From Calamus simplicifolius (Eukaryota; Streptophyta; Magnoliopsida; Arecales; Arecaceae), in the NCBI GenBank assembly GCA_900491605.1, contig UESW01001599.1, positions 42,179 through 106,178 on the forward strand: a stretch of DNA of 64,000 bases. The letters are read 5' to 3'. Positions 34,123-43,452 of this stretch are shown piece by piece (the stretch's first letter is position 1; each line of letters opens with the position of its first letter). A program made the position numbers and the translations under genes. The notes beneath the pieces are model-generated. The model worked only from the letters and a program-made list of their open reading frames with translations. It had not been told where the DNA came from and did no database searches.

Positions 34123-35794
34123 ATGGCTAATCGGAGAAGAGCAACCTATGAAGCCCAGGACCAGGTCGTCTCTCAAAGGTCTGATCTGACAAGCAATGCG
34201 GTGCCGCAGCCGCCGCCAGTCGAGACCCCGTCGCCGCCAGCCATCCCGGTGACCCAGGACCAGTTCGCATGCTGGTCCAGCAGGTCCAAGCCCTGACCCA
34301 TCTGGTTCAGGAGCGCTTCGCAACTGCCCCTGCTCCATGCCTCATGAGGGGGCCATAGCTCCTTTCTCTCCGGCCACCTCCTCTTCTGGTCCGCCTGGAG
34401 CCACGGACCCCCCACACCGACCAAAGGGGACAAACCGGTCCCACGAGGTGGCTACAATAGGGATCCCCCCAGATCTCGGTGGGCCCGGACCCTCTCCCTA
34501 GTGTCCTCCCGCCATGATTCGATGTCGTCCCTGTGCTCTCCTCGCCCAGCTCCCCCTCTTACATCTGAAGAGGAGATCCGTCGATAAATCTGGGAGATGC
34601 GTCAGGAGTTAGACGCCGCCAAGCAGGCCCATCCGCCTCAGCCCAAGGCAGAGCAGGGCATCCCTTTTTCCAAAGGAATCATGGAGGAAGTGATTCCCTC
34701 CCATGTCAAGCTACCCGCCATCGAGCCCTACTATGGCTCTTCTGATCTGGATGATCATCTCAGTAGCTTCCGATCAATAATGATGTTCCACGGAGCATCC
34801 AATGCGATCCTCTGCGCGCCTTCCCTTCCACCCTCAGAGGATCTGCCCGAACCTGGTTTAACGCCTTGAAACCAGGTTCCGTTGATTCATTCGACGAGCT
34901 GAGCCATCTTTTTATTGGCCAGTTCATTAGCAGCCGCCATCACCGACGGAAGTCCGACTCCCTCTCTAAAGTTAAGCAGAGAGAGGGGGAGTCCTTGAGG
35001 AATTACCTTGGCCGCTTCAACAAGGCCATGCTGAAGGTGGACCACCTTAATCATGAGGTGGCTATGTCCGCCCTAGCGGGGGGAGTTTTGAAGGAGAGCG
35101 ACTTCTACCTGGCGATGGAAGTCAGCTACCCCCCAAACCTCTCCGATATGATGGCTATGGCAGATAAATACGCCAGGGTCGAGGAGTCACGGAGAGCTGC
35201 CTGCACCGAGCTGGCAAAGAAGAAAGAACCTAAAGGTTCGATAGCACCGACCGTCCGTCGGCCAAGCCCGCCTCGTCGCCAGAGAGCTCCCCTGCCGCCG
35301 CCAAGAAATTGCTCCCGGAGCCCGCCCAGCAATTTGACCGGTACACTCCACTAACTGTACCCAGGGCATAAATCCTCATGGAGATAGAGCGCCAGCTCCC
35401 CCGGCCATCCCCTCTCCGAGGGAACCCAACTCGGAGGGATCCCACCAAATACTGCCGCTATCACCGGGAGCACGGCCACGACACTGAGGAATGCTGGCAG
35501 CTAAAGAATGAAATTGAGAGGCTGATCCAGCGAGGCCGACTGAACCAGTTCAGGAGGGCGCCTGAGCCAGGGCAAGGAGGTGACCGCCAGCCTAAGCCTC
35601 AGCAGCCTCCTCCTCCTCCAATCCACCCGATCGGCCATATTAACATGATTGAAGAGGCCGGCGGCTCGAGCTCCAGAAATGATGATGAAGGCTCGCGCCA
35701 AAGAGAGCATGAACGGGCGAGCTCTCCTTCTCCAATGATCTCCAAGGGGTACAGTTCCCACATGATGACGCACTGGTTGTATCCCTCAATTTAA
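34123..35794 (+). pseudogene. TAT Gypsy gag, frameshifted
   Basis: Starts at ATG 34123 (MANRRRATYEAQ) with a Pro-rich N terminus; the frame breaks near 34290. It resumes at 34597 (MRQELDAAKQAH, then the gag segment IEPYYGSSDLDDHLSSF) and shifts near 34865 to SFDELSHLFIGQFISSR, then VKQREGESLRNYLGRFNK (retrotransposon gag core). A further shift near 35355 leads to the knuckle CRYHREHGHDTEEC, a CxxH-type variant characteristic of TAT gags. At least three frameshifts mean no intact capsid protein can be made. Confidence 0.85.
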
Positions 35795-36191
35795 ATAACT
35801 ACGATGTAAGCGATCCTTGTTGATAGTGGAAGTTCCGTGAACGTTTTGTACCTTGATGTGTTTGCCAAGATGAGATTGCTCATGGAAAACCTTCGAGCCG
35901 TGGACTCCACCCTAATGGGGTTCACCGGCGATGTCATCGTCCCGGAAGGGGTCGTGACCTTAACGGTTCGGGCAGGAACCTGGCCCCTTGTGGCCACTGT
36001 TCATACGGACTTCCTAGTAACTAAGCTCAGGTCGCCTACAATGCCATATTTGGAAGACCCGGCCTGATGTCTCTCAAAGCCGTCGTCTCCATCCCACACC
36101 TATCTATGAAATTCCCCGGGCGAGGAATTGGTGTCGTCGAGGGAGCCAAACTATGGCTCGGTAATGTTTTGTCACCAGCCTTCAGTCCAGA
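35795..36191 (+). pseudogene. TAT Gypsy aspartic protease remnant
   Basis: DSGSSVNVLYLDVFAKM (about 35825-35880) carries the DSG aspartic protease triad, followed by a typical beta-rich segment (STLMGFTGDVIVPEG). The upstream join is broken by stops and a frameshift near 35800, and the frame ends at 36067. Confidence 0.75.
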
Positions 36192-37159
36192 ATGCCTGAA
36201 GTTGATGGGCTGACGCCGGGAGGACTTCGCCGAGCAACGGGGGGAACCAGCCGAGGAACTGGAGGAAGTACCACTGGACGAGGCTCGTCCCGACCGAACC
36301 ATAAAGATTGGGTCGCTGCTGAAAGGCAAACCTCGCGGGAGCTGATCGAATTTCTCCAAAGCAACGCTGATGTCTTCGCCTGGTCCGCCTCTGACATGCC
36401 AGGAATCAGCCCCGAAGTCCTCATCCACCGCCTTAACGTGGACGAGATGTACCGGCCCATCAAGCAAAAGAAGAGGAGCTTTGCCCCAGAGCGGCAGAGG
36501 GCTATTGAAGAGGAGGTCGATAAACTCATCAAGGCAAACTTTGTTCGGGAGGTAAATTACCCAAATTGGCTGTCAAATGTCGTCATGGTGAAGAAGTCGA
36601 ACGGCAAGTGGCGGATCTGCATCGACTTCACCGACCTCAACAAAGCATGCCCGAAGGACAGCTTCCCTCTCCCCCGATTGATCAGCTTGTGGATGCCACC
36701 TCGGGTCATCAAATGCTGACGTTCATGGATGCCTACTCCGGCTACAACCAGATCCGGATGGCCCCCGAAGATGAGGAAAAGACCGCCTTCATAACCGACC
36801 GAGGTACTTACTGTTACCGGGTTATGCCTTTCGGTCTTAAAAATGCAGGAGCCACCTACCAAAGGCTGGTCAACAAAGTCTTCAAGGAACAAATCGGCCG
36901 GAATATGGAGGTATACGTCGATGACATGCTGGTTAAAAGCAAAGAGGCATCGCAGCACGTCAAGGATCTCTCGGAGAGCTTCGCGACACTCCGCAAATAT
37001 CAGATGAAGCTCAACCCAACTAAGTGCGCCTTCGGCGTTAACTCCGGGAAGTTCCTCGGCTTCATGGTCTCCCAGCGAGGTATCGAAGCTAACCCCCAAA
37101 AGATTCAAGCTCTCAGCAGATGGCGCCCCCGGCGTCAATTAAAGAAGTCCAGCGCCTAA
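36192..37159 (+). pseudogene. TAT Gypsy reverse transcriptase, frameshifted
   Basis: First frame 36192-36719: DVFAWSASDMPGI, the linker, then WLSNVVMVKKSNGKWRICID and FTDLNKACPKDSFPLP. After a shift near 36690 the second frame reads FMDAYSGYNQI, RVMPFGLKNAGATYQ and YVDDMLVKS (catalytic YVDD, about 36911), then KCAFGVNSGKFLGFMVSQRG to 37159. All catalytic residues are present, but the product is split. Confidence 0.88.
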
Positions 37160-38209
37160 CTGGGAGGATAGCGGCCCTTAACCGTTTCGTGGCGCGCTGC
37201 CGAAAGATGCCTCCCCTTCTTCAAAACTCTCCGGTCGGCCAAAAATTTCCAATGGACTTCCGAATGCCAAAAATCATTTGAAGACCTCAAGAAGTACCTC
37301 GGCTCTCCCCCACTCCTCAGCAGCCCAAATCCTGGGGAGACATTGTTCCTATACCTGGCTGTCTTGGAAGGTGCCATTTGTTCGGTGCTGGTCAGGGAAG
37401 AAAACAAGGCCCAGAAGCCGATTATTATGTCAGCAAACTGCTCCGTGATGCGGAGACGAGGTATAGCCGAATTGAGAAGATGGTGTTGGCCTTGATCACC
37501 TCTGTTCGGAAGTTGCGGCCATACTTCCAGACGCATTCTGTGACGGTCCTGACTGACCAACCCATCAAGGCGGTGGTCCACCGCTCGGAGACATCAGGGA
37601 GAATGACTAAATGGGCCGTCGAGCTGAGCGAGCACGACATCCAATTTCAGCCTCGCCCAGCCATCAAAGCTCAGGTGCTAGCCGACTTCCTCCTCAAATG
37701 TACCATCCTGGAGGATGGCTCCACCCTGACTCCCCGAGAAACCAAAACCTGGTGCCAGTGGCTCCTCCATGTCGACGGGTCATCCAACGCTCATCGCTCC
37801 GGAGCGGGCTTGGTCCTCACTAGCCCGGAGGGGGCAACTTTTGAGTATGGTGTCCGCTTCTCCTTCCGGCCTCCAACAACGAAGCTAAGTATGAAGCCCT
37901 GTTGGCCGGTCTCTGGATCGCCCGCAGCCTTAAGGTGAAAAACTGAATGCCTTCACCGACTCCCAGCTGGTGGCAGGTCACGTCCGAGGGGAGTTTGAGG
38001 CTCGGGAACCAAACATGATCCGATATCTCCAAGAGGTACGGAGCCTACTCTCCCATTTTCTTGAATTTGAGATTATTCAGATTCCTAGATCTGAAAATGC
38101 CCGTGCCGACCTGCTGTCTCGGCTGGCAACCGCGGAGTCAATGGACACTGAACAAAATTCCACCTGGAGACCTTGGAGAGACCCAATATCGCGGAAACCG
38201 ACTGAGTGA
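37160..38209 (+). pseudogene. TAT Gypsy double RNase H region, frameshifted
   Basis: The first RNase H remnant is at about 37378-37690 (DAETRYSRIEKMVLALI, HSVTVLTDQPIKAVVH). It is followed by the archaeal-type RNase H: WLLHVDGSSNAHRSGAGLVL (37750-37810), a frameshift near 37880, then GHVRGEFEAREPNMIRYLQE and SENARADLLSRLAT to 38209. Two RNase H domains in tandem are diagnostic of TAT/Ogre elements. Confidence 0.85.
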
Positions 38210-39464
38210 TGCAGGTTGAGGCCGAACCATCATGGTTCGACCCCATCCTGAAGTACCTCAAGGAAGGGTCGCTCCTGGCCGATCGAAGGGAAGCAAGAAG
38301 GTTAAAACTGCAAGCCACCCATTATGTGCTAATTGATGACCAGCTCTACAAGCGGTCTTTCTCCATGCCGTTTCTCATATGCCTCCGCCCATCTGAAGCT
38401 GATTATGCCCTTCGGGAGGTGCACGAGGGGATCTGTGGCAACCACCTGGGGAGCCGGTCCCTGTGCCACAAGGTGCTGCATCAAGGTTACTATTGGCTGA
38501 CCATGCAAAAGGATGCAGACGACCTTGTCCGAGCTTGCAACCCCTGCCAAAGACATTCTAGTATTCAGAGGCTTCCCTCTGCCAGCTTGGTCCTCATTTC
38601 CTCCGCCTGGCCCTTTGCCAAGCGGGGGATGGACATCCTCGGCCCGTTTTCGCTCGCCATAGGGCAGCGAAAATTTTTATTCGTCGCCATCGATTACTTC
38701 ACTAAGTGGGTCGAGGCGGAAGCAGTCGCACAAATAACCGAGGCTCGGGCCAAAGACTTTGTGTAGAAGTCTATCATCTGCCGCTTCGGTCTCCCACACA
38801 CTATCATTACTGACAATGGCAGGCAATTTGACAATCTGAAGTTTCGCCAATTCTGCGAGGAACACGAGATCCACCACCGCCTTACCTCGGTCGGGCACCC
38901 ACAGGCCAATGGAGCGGCCAAAGTAACCAATCGAACTCTGCTTCAAGGGATCAAAGATCAACTTTCCAGAGCCCGAGGCAGGTGGGCGGATGAATTGCAC
39001 CATGTCCTGTAGGCCTACCGCACCACCCCAAGAGTACCCATGGGCGAAACCCCATTCCGAATGGCTTTTGGTACAGAGGTCATCATCCCCGTGGAAATAG
39101 GGCTCCCTTCTCTGTGGGTGGAAAGCTACTCGGAGGAAGCCAGCATGAGCAGCTCCGTACCAACCTCGACCTGGTAGAGGATATTAGAGAAAAGGCTCGA
39201 ATCAGAATGGCCGCCTACCAGCAAAGAATGGCCCACTACCATGCCTCCAGAGTCAAAGGGAAAGCCTTCTTGCCCGGCGACCTTATTCTTCGGAAGGCGT
39301 CTGTCTCCAAACCACTGGAGCAAGAAAAGTTGGCCCCAAACTGGGAAGGCCCTTACCAAGTAGCGAAGATCGTCGGACCTGGGACCTACAAGCTGCAAGA
39401 TCTAGGCGGAAGATCCATCCCTCGGACGTGGAATTCGGACAATATCCGTAAGTATTATCAGTAG
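38206..39464 (+). pseudogene. TAT Gypsy integrase with stops and a lost catalytic Glu
   Basis: The zinc-binding H2C2 part is VHEGICGNHLGSRSLCHK and CNPCQRH. The core has IDYFTKWVEAE and TDNGRQFDN, but the third acidic residue is Lys in HPQANGAAKVTNRT, where Glu is expected (…VE/AE…). In-frame TAG codons lie at 38764-38766 and 39010-39012, and a frameshift near 39110 leads to the C-terminal part (GDLILRKASVSKPLEQEKL, WEGPYQVAKIVGPGTYKL). There is no chromodomain. Inactive. Confidence 0.87.
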
Positions 39465-39609
39465 GGTACGCCCTCTACAGGCTCGCCTTCTTAAATTTTT
39501 GTCGGCACTTGTTTCATAATTTATGACATGAATCACCACAAATTATATCACCAAAAATTGTGAAAAGGAACAGATGCTGCTTACCAATCCTCGGCACGAC
39601 CGAGTTACC

Positions 39610-39790
39610 TGTTTAAACAGAGAATCTCCGAACCTCAGCTGGGCCGAGCAATAATTCTCTGAACCTCGACTGGGCCGAGCAACAATTCTCTGAACCTCGG
39701 CTGGGCCGAGCAACAATTCTCCGAACCTTGGCTCGGCCGAGCTATAAGTCTCCGAAACTCGGTTGGGCCTAGTGATGAATCCTAAAGTCC
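39610..39790. repeat. CTCGGC(TGG)GCCGAG repeat cluster after pol
   Basis: About five units of roughly 31 bp: GAACCTCGGCTGGGCCGAG followed by CAACAATTCTC. Each contains a 6-bp-stem palindrome; one reads GCTCGGCCGAGC, fully self-complementary. It lies downstream, on the minus strand, of the antisense ORF at 40572-40268. Confidence 0.82.
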
Positions 39791-40267
39791 CGGCAAAAAA
39801 TTGAAGCACACAAACCTCGATTAAAGCCGAAGGACTTCCAAACATCCCCAGAACTTCGGCCAGTTTGAAAAATGCACACTGTGCAAAACTGCCAACAGAC
39901 ACTAAGTATGCGCCTTTAGCAAACCCTTAAAAGGCTCGGCAGGCCCTACACGGCCGCCCACGAACCCCAGGCAATGTCGAGGAATTCCCCCTGCTGCAAA
40001 ATTCCCCGGGCGATACCCCTGTATCCTACCGCCCAAAATGCCTGTCTCAAACGAGGCCATGACTTAGCGCATAAACCCACGGGACCACCCAGATCCCCTA
40101 TCGGTTCAAATAGAAACATACGCTTTTTCTCTTTTATGGATTGAACGATAATATCATCAGAAGAACAATAAATTGCCAAAAAAAAGACATTTTTCTTTAT
40201 TAATTGTGAGAAGAAGGTACAGACAGAAAGAGAAAAGTATAGAAAGGAATATGGCCTTCGCAGAGGC

Positions 40268-40572
40268 CTAACGTCTCCCCCAGGGAGCTGCCGGGTCTTC
40301 CACACGGCGGGACATCCCGGCAACTTGCTGGCAGAGGGATGCAATCTCCTCCTCCTGCCGACGTACGACCTGGCGAAGGGCCTCGGTCTCCCTTGCGGAA
40401 ACGGCGAGGTACTCCTCAACTGCCTTCTCAAGCCACTCGTGGCTTGCGAAGGCTGATGCCAGGGCCAGGCCGTCAACCACGATGGTGGGGCGGCTCCCCT
40501 CGGAGCCCCCATGACCGTTGATCACTACACCTGATCCATTGGATGATTTCTCTCCACCTTGAGAAGCCATGT
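40268..40572 (-). CDS. Antisense ORF 3 of the TAT element: small protein with coiled-coil C terminus
   Basis: A 100-residue frame from ATG 40572 (MASQGGEKSSNGSG) to 40268. The Gly/Ser-rich N terminus is followed by a helical stretch (LEKAVEEYLAVSARETEALR, then QVVRRQEEEIASLCQQVAGM) with heptad spacing. A TATAAATA box lies 59 bp upstream on the minus strand (40638-40631), a good plant promoter arrangement. The frame can be extended upstream past the TATA box, but the internal ATG fits the promoter better. No known domain. It is one of three antisense units between integrase and the 3' LTR. Confidence 0.5.
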
Positions 40573-40630
40573 CGAGAGCTGTTGAGAGGCTAACCAAAAG
40601 GACGGTGAATGCTGGCACCCCTCTCATCTA

Positions 40631-40638
40631 TATTTATA
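40631..40638 (-). promoter_or_regulatory. TATA box of antisense unit 3
   Basis: TATAAATA on the minus strand, within GAGTATAAATATAGATGAG. It matches the plant TATA consensus exactly and is spaced for a short 5'UTR before ATG 40572. Confidence 0.55.
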
Positions 40639-41061
40639 CTCCTCAAGCGAGTATCTCGATCAGTCGAGTCATAAATACCGATCCATGGGAATTCGCCATG
40701 TGTCGCCGCTTTAGCTGGCGACCGCAGGACCCAAAGGGCCGTGCCCCCTCCCGAGGGATATCGGTAAACATCGATGAATTACTCGGGAACCCCTCTCCTT
40801 CTTTAGAAACTGGGTTCCTCCCAATCTGCCGGGCCCTCGCGGAGTAAATGCCCTCAAAACCTCTCCTAATTGCCTTAAATCGGTCGCCTTTGGAAAATGC
40901 GAAGAAGGAGCACCAGCACCTGACACTGACTCGCTTCCCTCGAAAGTAACCAAATCATAAATGACGGGCGTACCCATACACCACCCGTCCCGCCTTGGCG
41001 CTCCGTGCCAAATCTTACAGGAACTGGACATCATGAGTCTCGGCGGCGACCAAGTCATCCC

Positions 41062-41136
41062 TCCGAGCAATAGTTCTCCGAACCTCGGTTGGGCCGAGCA
41101 ACAAATCTGCGAACCTCGGCGGGGCCGAGTAATAAA
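41062..41136. repeat. CTCGG(TTGGG)CCGAG repeat cluster, second copy
   Basis: Two full units and one partial unit (CGAACCTCGGTTGGGCCGAG and CGAACCTCGGCGGGGCCGAG), closely related to those at 39610-39790. It lies downstream, on the minus strand, of the antisense frame ending at 41363. Confidence 0.75.
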
Positions 41137-41362
41137 CCTTCGAGCTTCAGCCAAAACGAGGAATTATCAAACAATCTCCAGGGTTCCACCCGAAGTCGGG
41201 CAGCCTTTGAGCCCCGGCCAGGTCAGATAATGCAGAATCCTTGGACAAGTATGAGCGATATCCCTGCACCTCGGTTCATCGCCAACAACAACTCTTAGCA
41301 CAAAAGAAACAAAACTAGGGGAAAGAACAAAACTTCCTTTATTTCATAAACATCGAATCAAA

Positions 41363-42124
41363 TTACAACTGCCTAAGAGGCATTACAAGTGCATTAAAGT
41401 GCATGAAATAAAAACGGGTACATAACTCGGGCAAACTGCTCCAAAGCAGCTTCGTGCGACTATGGTGCTTTGGCATCCGATCCGGCAAATCAGGCAAGCC
41501 ACGGGCCAACCAGGGCGAGTTGATAATGAGTGGACGACTTGGCCCAACCGTTGCGACCAGCTTCAGTAAATAATGATATCTCGATGACCCAACCGAGATA
41601 TCAGAGAAATTAGAAAGGGCAAACGGACTTTTGTCCCGGACCACCCAACCGAAGGGCCCCCTGACGAGGTAGGAGGGAAGATCGCGGACCCTGATACCAA
41701 GGCACTCCCCCAAATCTAGGGTGTACAGCTAGCCATTGCCCAAGTCGAAAGGCAATGTACTAGCAGACCACACACCATCACCCCCTCCTCATGTGGCAAA
41801 AGATTCCCCGAACGGACGAGCCCAGGGATCCGGGCCAGGGGAGGAGGAGAAATTCACACAAGCCATGGGGAGCACGCGTGGACTTCCTACCCTACGTCCT
41901 GAAGGGTGAACCACAAAGGTCACATGGGAAGCGTATATGTGCGCTCTCCATGCGATCTCTGCGGACCTCTTGTGCGCTCTCCATACGATCTCCGGAGCTC
42001 CTTCCTTGAGGGCAAGCCACCCCCCAGCAGCTCCTTTATCACCCCAGCTGTCCGAAGGACAACGGCGACTTGCAGGAGGAAAGCTCGGTCCTTCCGCTCT
42101 AAACCTCGGAGAGACAAGCATCAT
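41363..42124 (-). pseudogene. Antisense unit 2 of the TAT element: unrecognised protein, broken
   Basis: Minus-strand unit with a TATAAAAA box at 42185-42178. ATG 42124 opens a frame (MMLVSPRFRAEG) to 41789. A second frame, GVWSASTLPFDLGNG, then a TAG near 41731, then LYTLDLGECLGIRVRDLPSY, stays open to 41363 with a coherent, protein-like composition (GPFGWVVRDKSPFALSNFSD, SWLARGLPDLPDRMPK-like). I do not recognise it. It could be an intron-containing gene or one with a single nonsense mutation. A possible poly(A) signal, TTTATT on the plus strand at 41336, follows the stop. Confidence 0.4.
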
Positions 42125-42177
42125 GATTCACAGAAGAGAAAATTTTGGGATGGCCCAACATAGCCCTCCTTTCCCCC

Positions 42178-42185
42178 TTTTTATA
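42178..42185 (-). promoter_or_regulatory. TATA box of antisense unit 2
   Basis: TATAAAAA on the minus strand, followed by a G run, 54 bp upstream of ATG 42124. Confidence 0.5.
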
Positions 42186-42186
42186 G

Positions 42187-42754
42187 GCGAAGATGAGCCG
42201 GGAGCAGCTACCGGAAGGCCTCGAGACTTAAACCGCCAAGCCTACGCCACCATGTGGCCTCCTGAAATGAAAACAGCGCCCCCCAATGCACGCCAGGCAT
42301 GTCGCCCAAACCATGACGCATGCCAAAAAATTACTTCCAATCCCGGATCACGAGCTTTAAATGCATAAAACCATCCGCCGACCTTGTGGATACTGGCAGA
42401 TCTGGGGGATCGTCCTCCAAAAATGACATCCTCCAATGGCAAATGAGCACTAATGCCGCACGTCAAAGCGACCAATGTTGGAAAAGGTCGACACAATAAA
42501 GGTTCGTCGGAAATTGCCAGGCAACCTTTTGCTGGCCGCAGAGCCGTACCACCTACTTCGGTGAAATGAGAAATCGACCCGCCTTAGAAAAGATAAAGCA
42601 CTGGCAGGGGTAATAAATAGATGTGAAGGCGAAACCCTCTTTTTACCAAAAAAGAATAAGGAGATGACAACGATGATTCAGCGAACCCCCAGTTCGGGGA
42701 CGAACTCCCCTCTTTTTGTCGAAGGTGCAATCTCAGTTTAATCACTGATAAGAC
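42187..42754. other. TAT internal spacer
   Basis: Spacer between the antisense unit 2 promoter and the large hairpin array. No coding region supported. Confidence 0.4.
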
Positions 42755-43190
42755 GGACTCCCTCGGCCCTAGCCGAGTTAATTCATTCCTCGGCCCTAGC
42801 CGAGCTATTTTGTCCCTCGGCCCTAGCCGAACTATCTTGTCCCTCGGCCCTAGCTGAGTTAATTCATTCATCGGCCCTAGCTGAGCTATTTTGTCCCTCG
42901 GCCCTAGCCGAACTATCTTGTCCCTCGGCCCTAGCCGAGTTACTTCATTCCTCGGCCCTAGCCGAGCTATTTTGTCCCTCGGCCCTAGCCGTGCTATTTT
43001 GTCCTCGGCCCTAGCCGAGTTACTTCATTCCTCGGCCCTAGCCGAGCTATTTTATCCCTCGGCCCTAGCCGAGCTACTTTGTCCCTCGACCCTAGCCGAG
43101 TTACTCCGACCCTCGGTCCCAGCCGAGCTATTTCATTCTCCGGCCCTGGTCGAGTCATTGCGTCATTCGGCTTAAGCCGAGTTAAATTGT
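42755..43190. repeat. CTCGGC(CCTA)GCCGAG tandem array with trimeric higher-order repeat
   Basis: About 16 units of roughly 27 bp: CCTCGGCCCTAGCCGAG plus a variable 10-base tail. The tails cycle through three types (TTAATTCATT, CTATTTTGTC, CTATCTTGTC and variants) for about four rounds, so an 81-bp three-unit block was itself amplified. Each unit can form a 6-bp stem with a 4-base loop. It lies downstream, on the minus strand, of antisense unit 1. Confidence 0.88.
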
Positions 43191-43452
43191 CTCTCAACCT
43201 CTCTCAACCCCCACCTTTTGTACCAAGCTACGCTGTCACTTGACTCTCTCGACAAGACTATCCCTATGCCTTGGCCTCGACCAAGATGTTCCTTCCAGAA
43301 AACGAACCAGGTGGCACTCGCAGTTGGAACAAAAATTTAAGGCAAGAAATCATCCAAGGGAGACAAACAGATGAAAACAACAGGCACGTTTCTTGATTTC
43401 CAGTCGAACTACAAGACAAAAGAAATAAAAAATACACATAGCCCCCAAAGGG
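43191..43452. other. TAT internal spacer after antisense unit 1
   Basis: 3' flank of the antisense gene. No coding region and no clear poly(A) signal are seen. Confidence 0.4.

Noticed and set aside
40711..41154. 147-residue minus-strand frame between antisense units 2 and 3
   Set aside because: It runs across the hairpin cluster and the unit 3 upstream region, has low-complexity composition and no promoter of its own.
42755..43190. Regularly spaced repeats that could suggest a CRISPR array
   Set aside because: Tails are themselves repeats rather than unique spacers, no cas genes, and the genome is a plant nuclear genome.
42891..43197. Frames of repeated LGPSRAILS / RLGPRDKI units on both strands
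   Set aside because: Produced by the 27-bp CTCGGCCCTAGCCGAG array.
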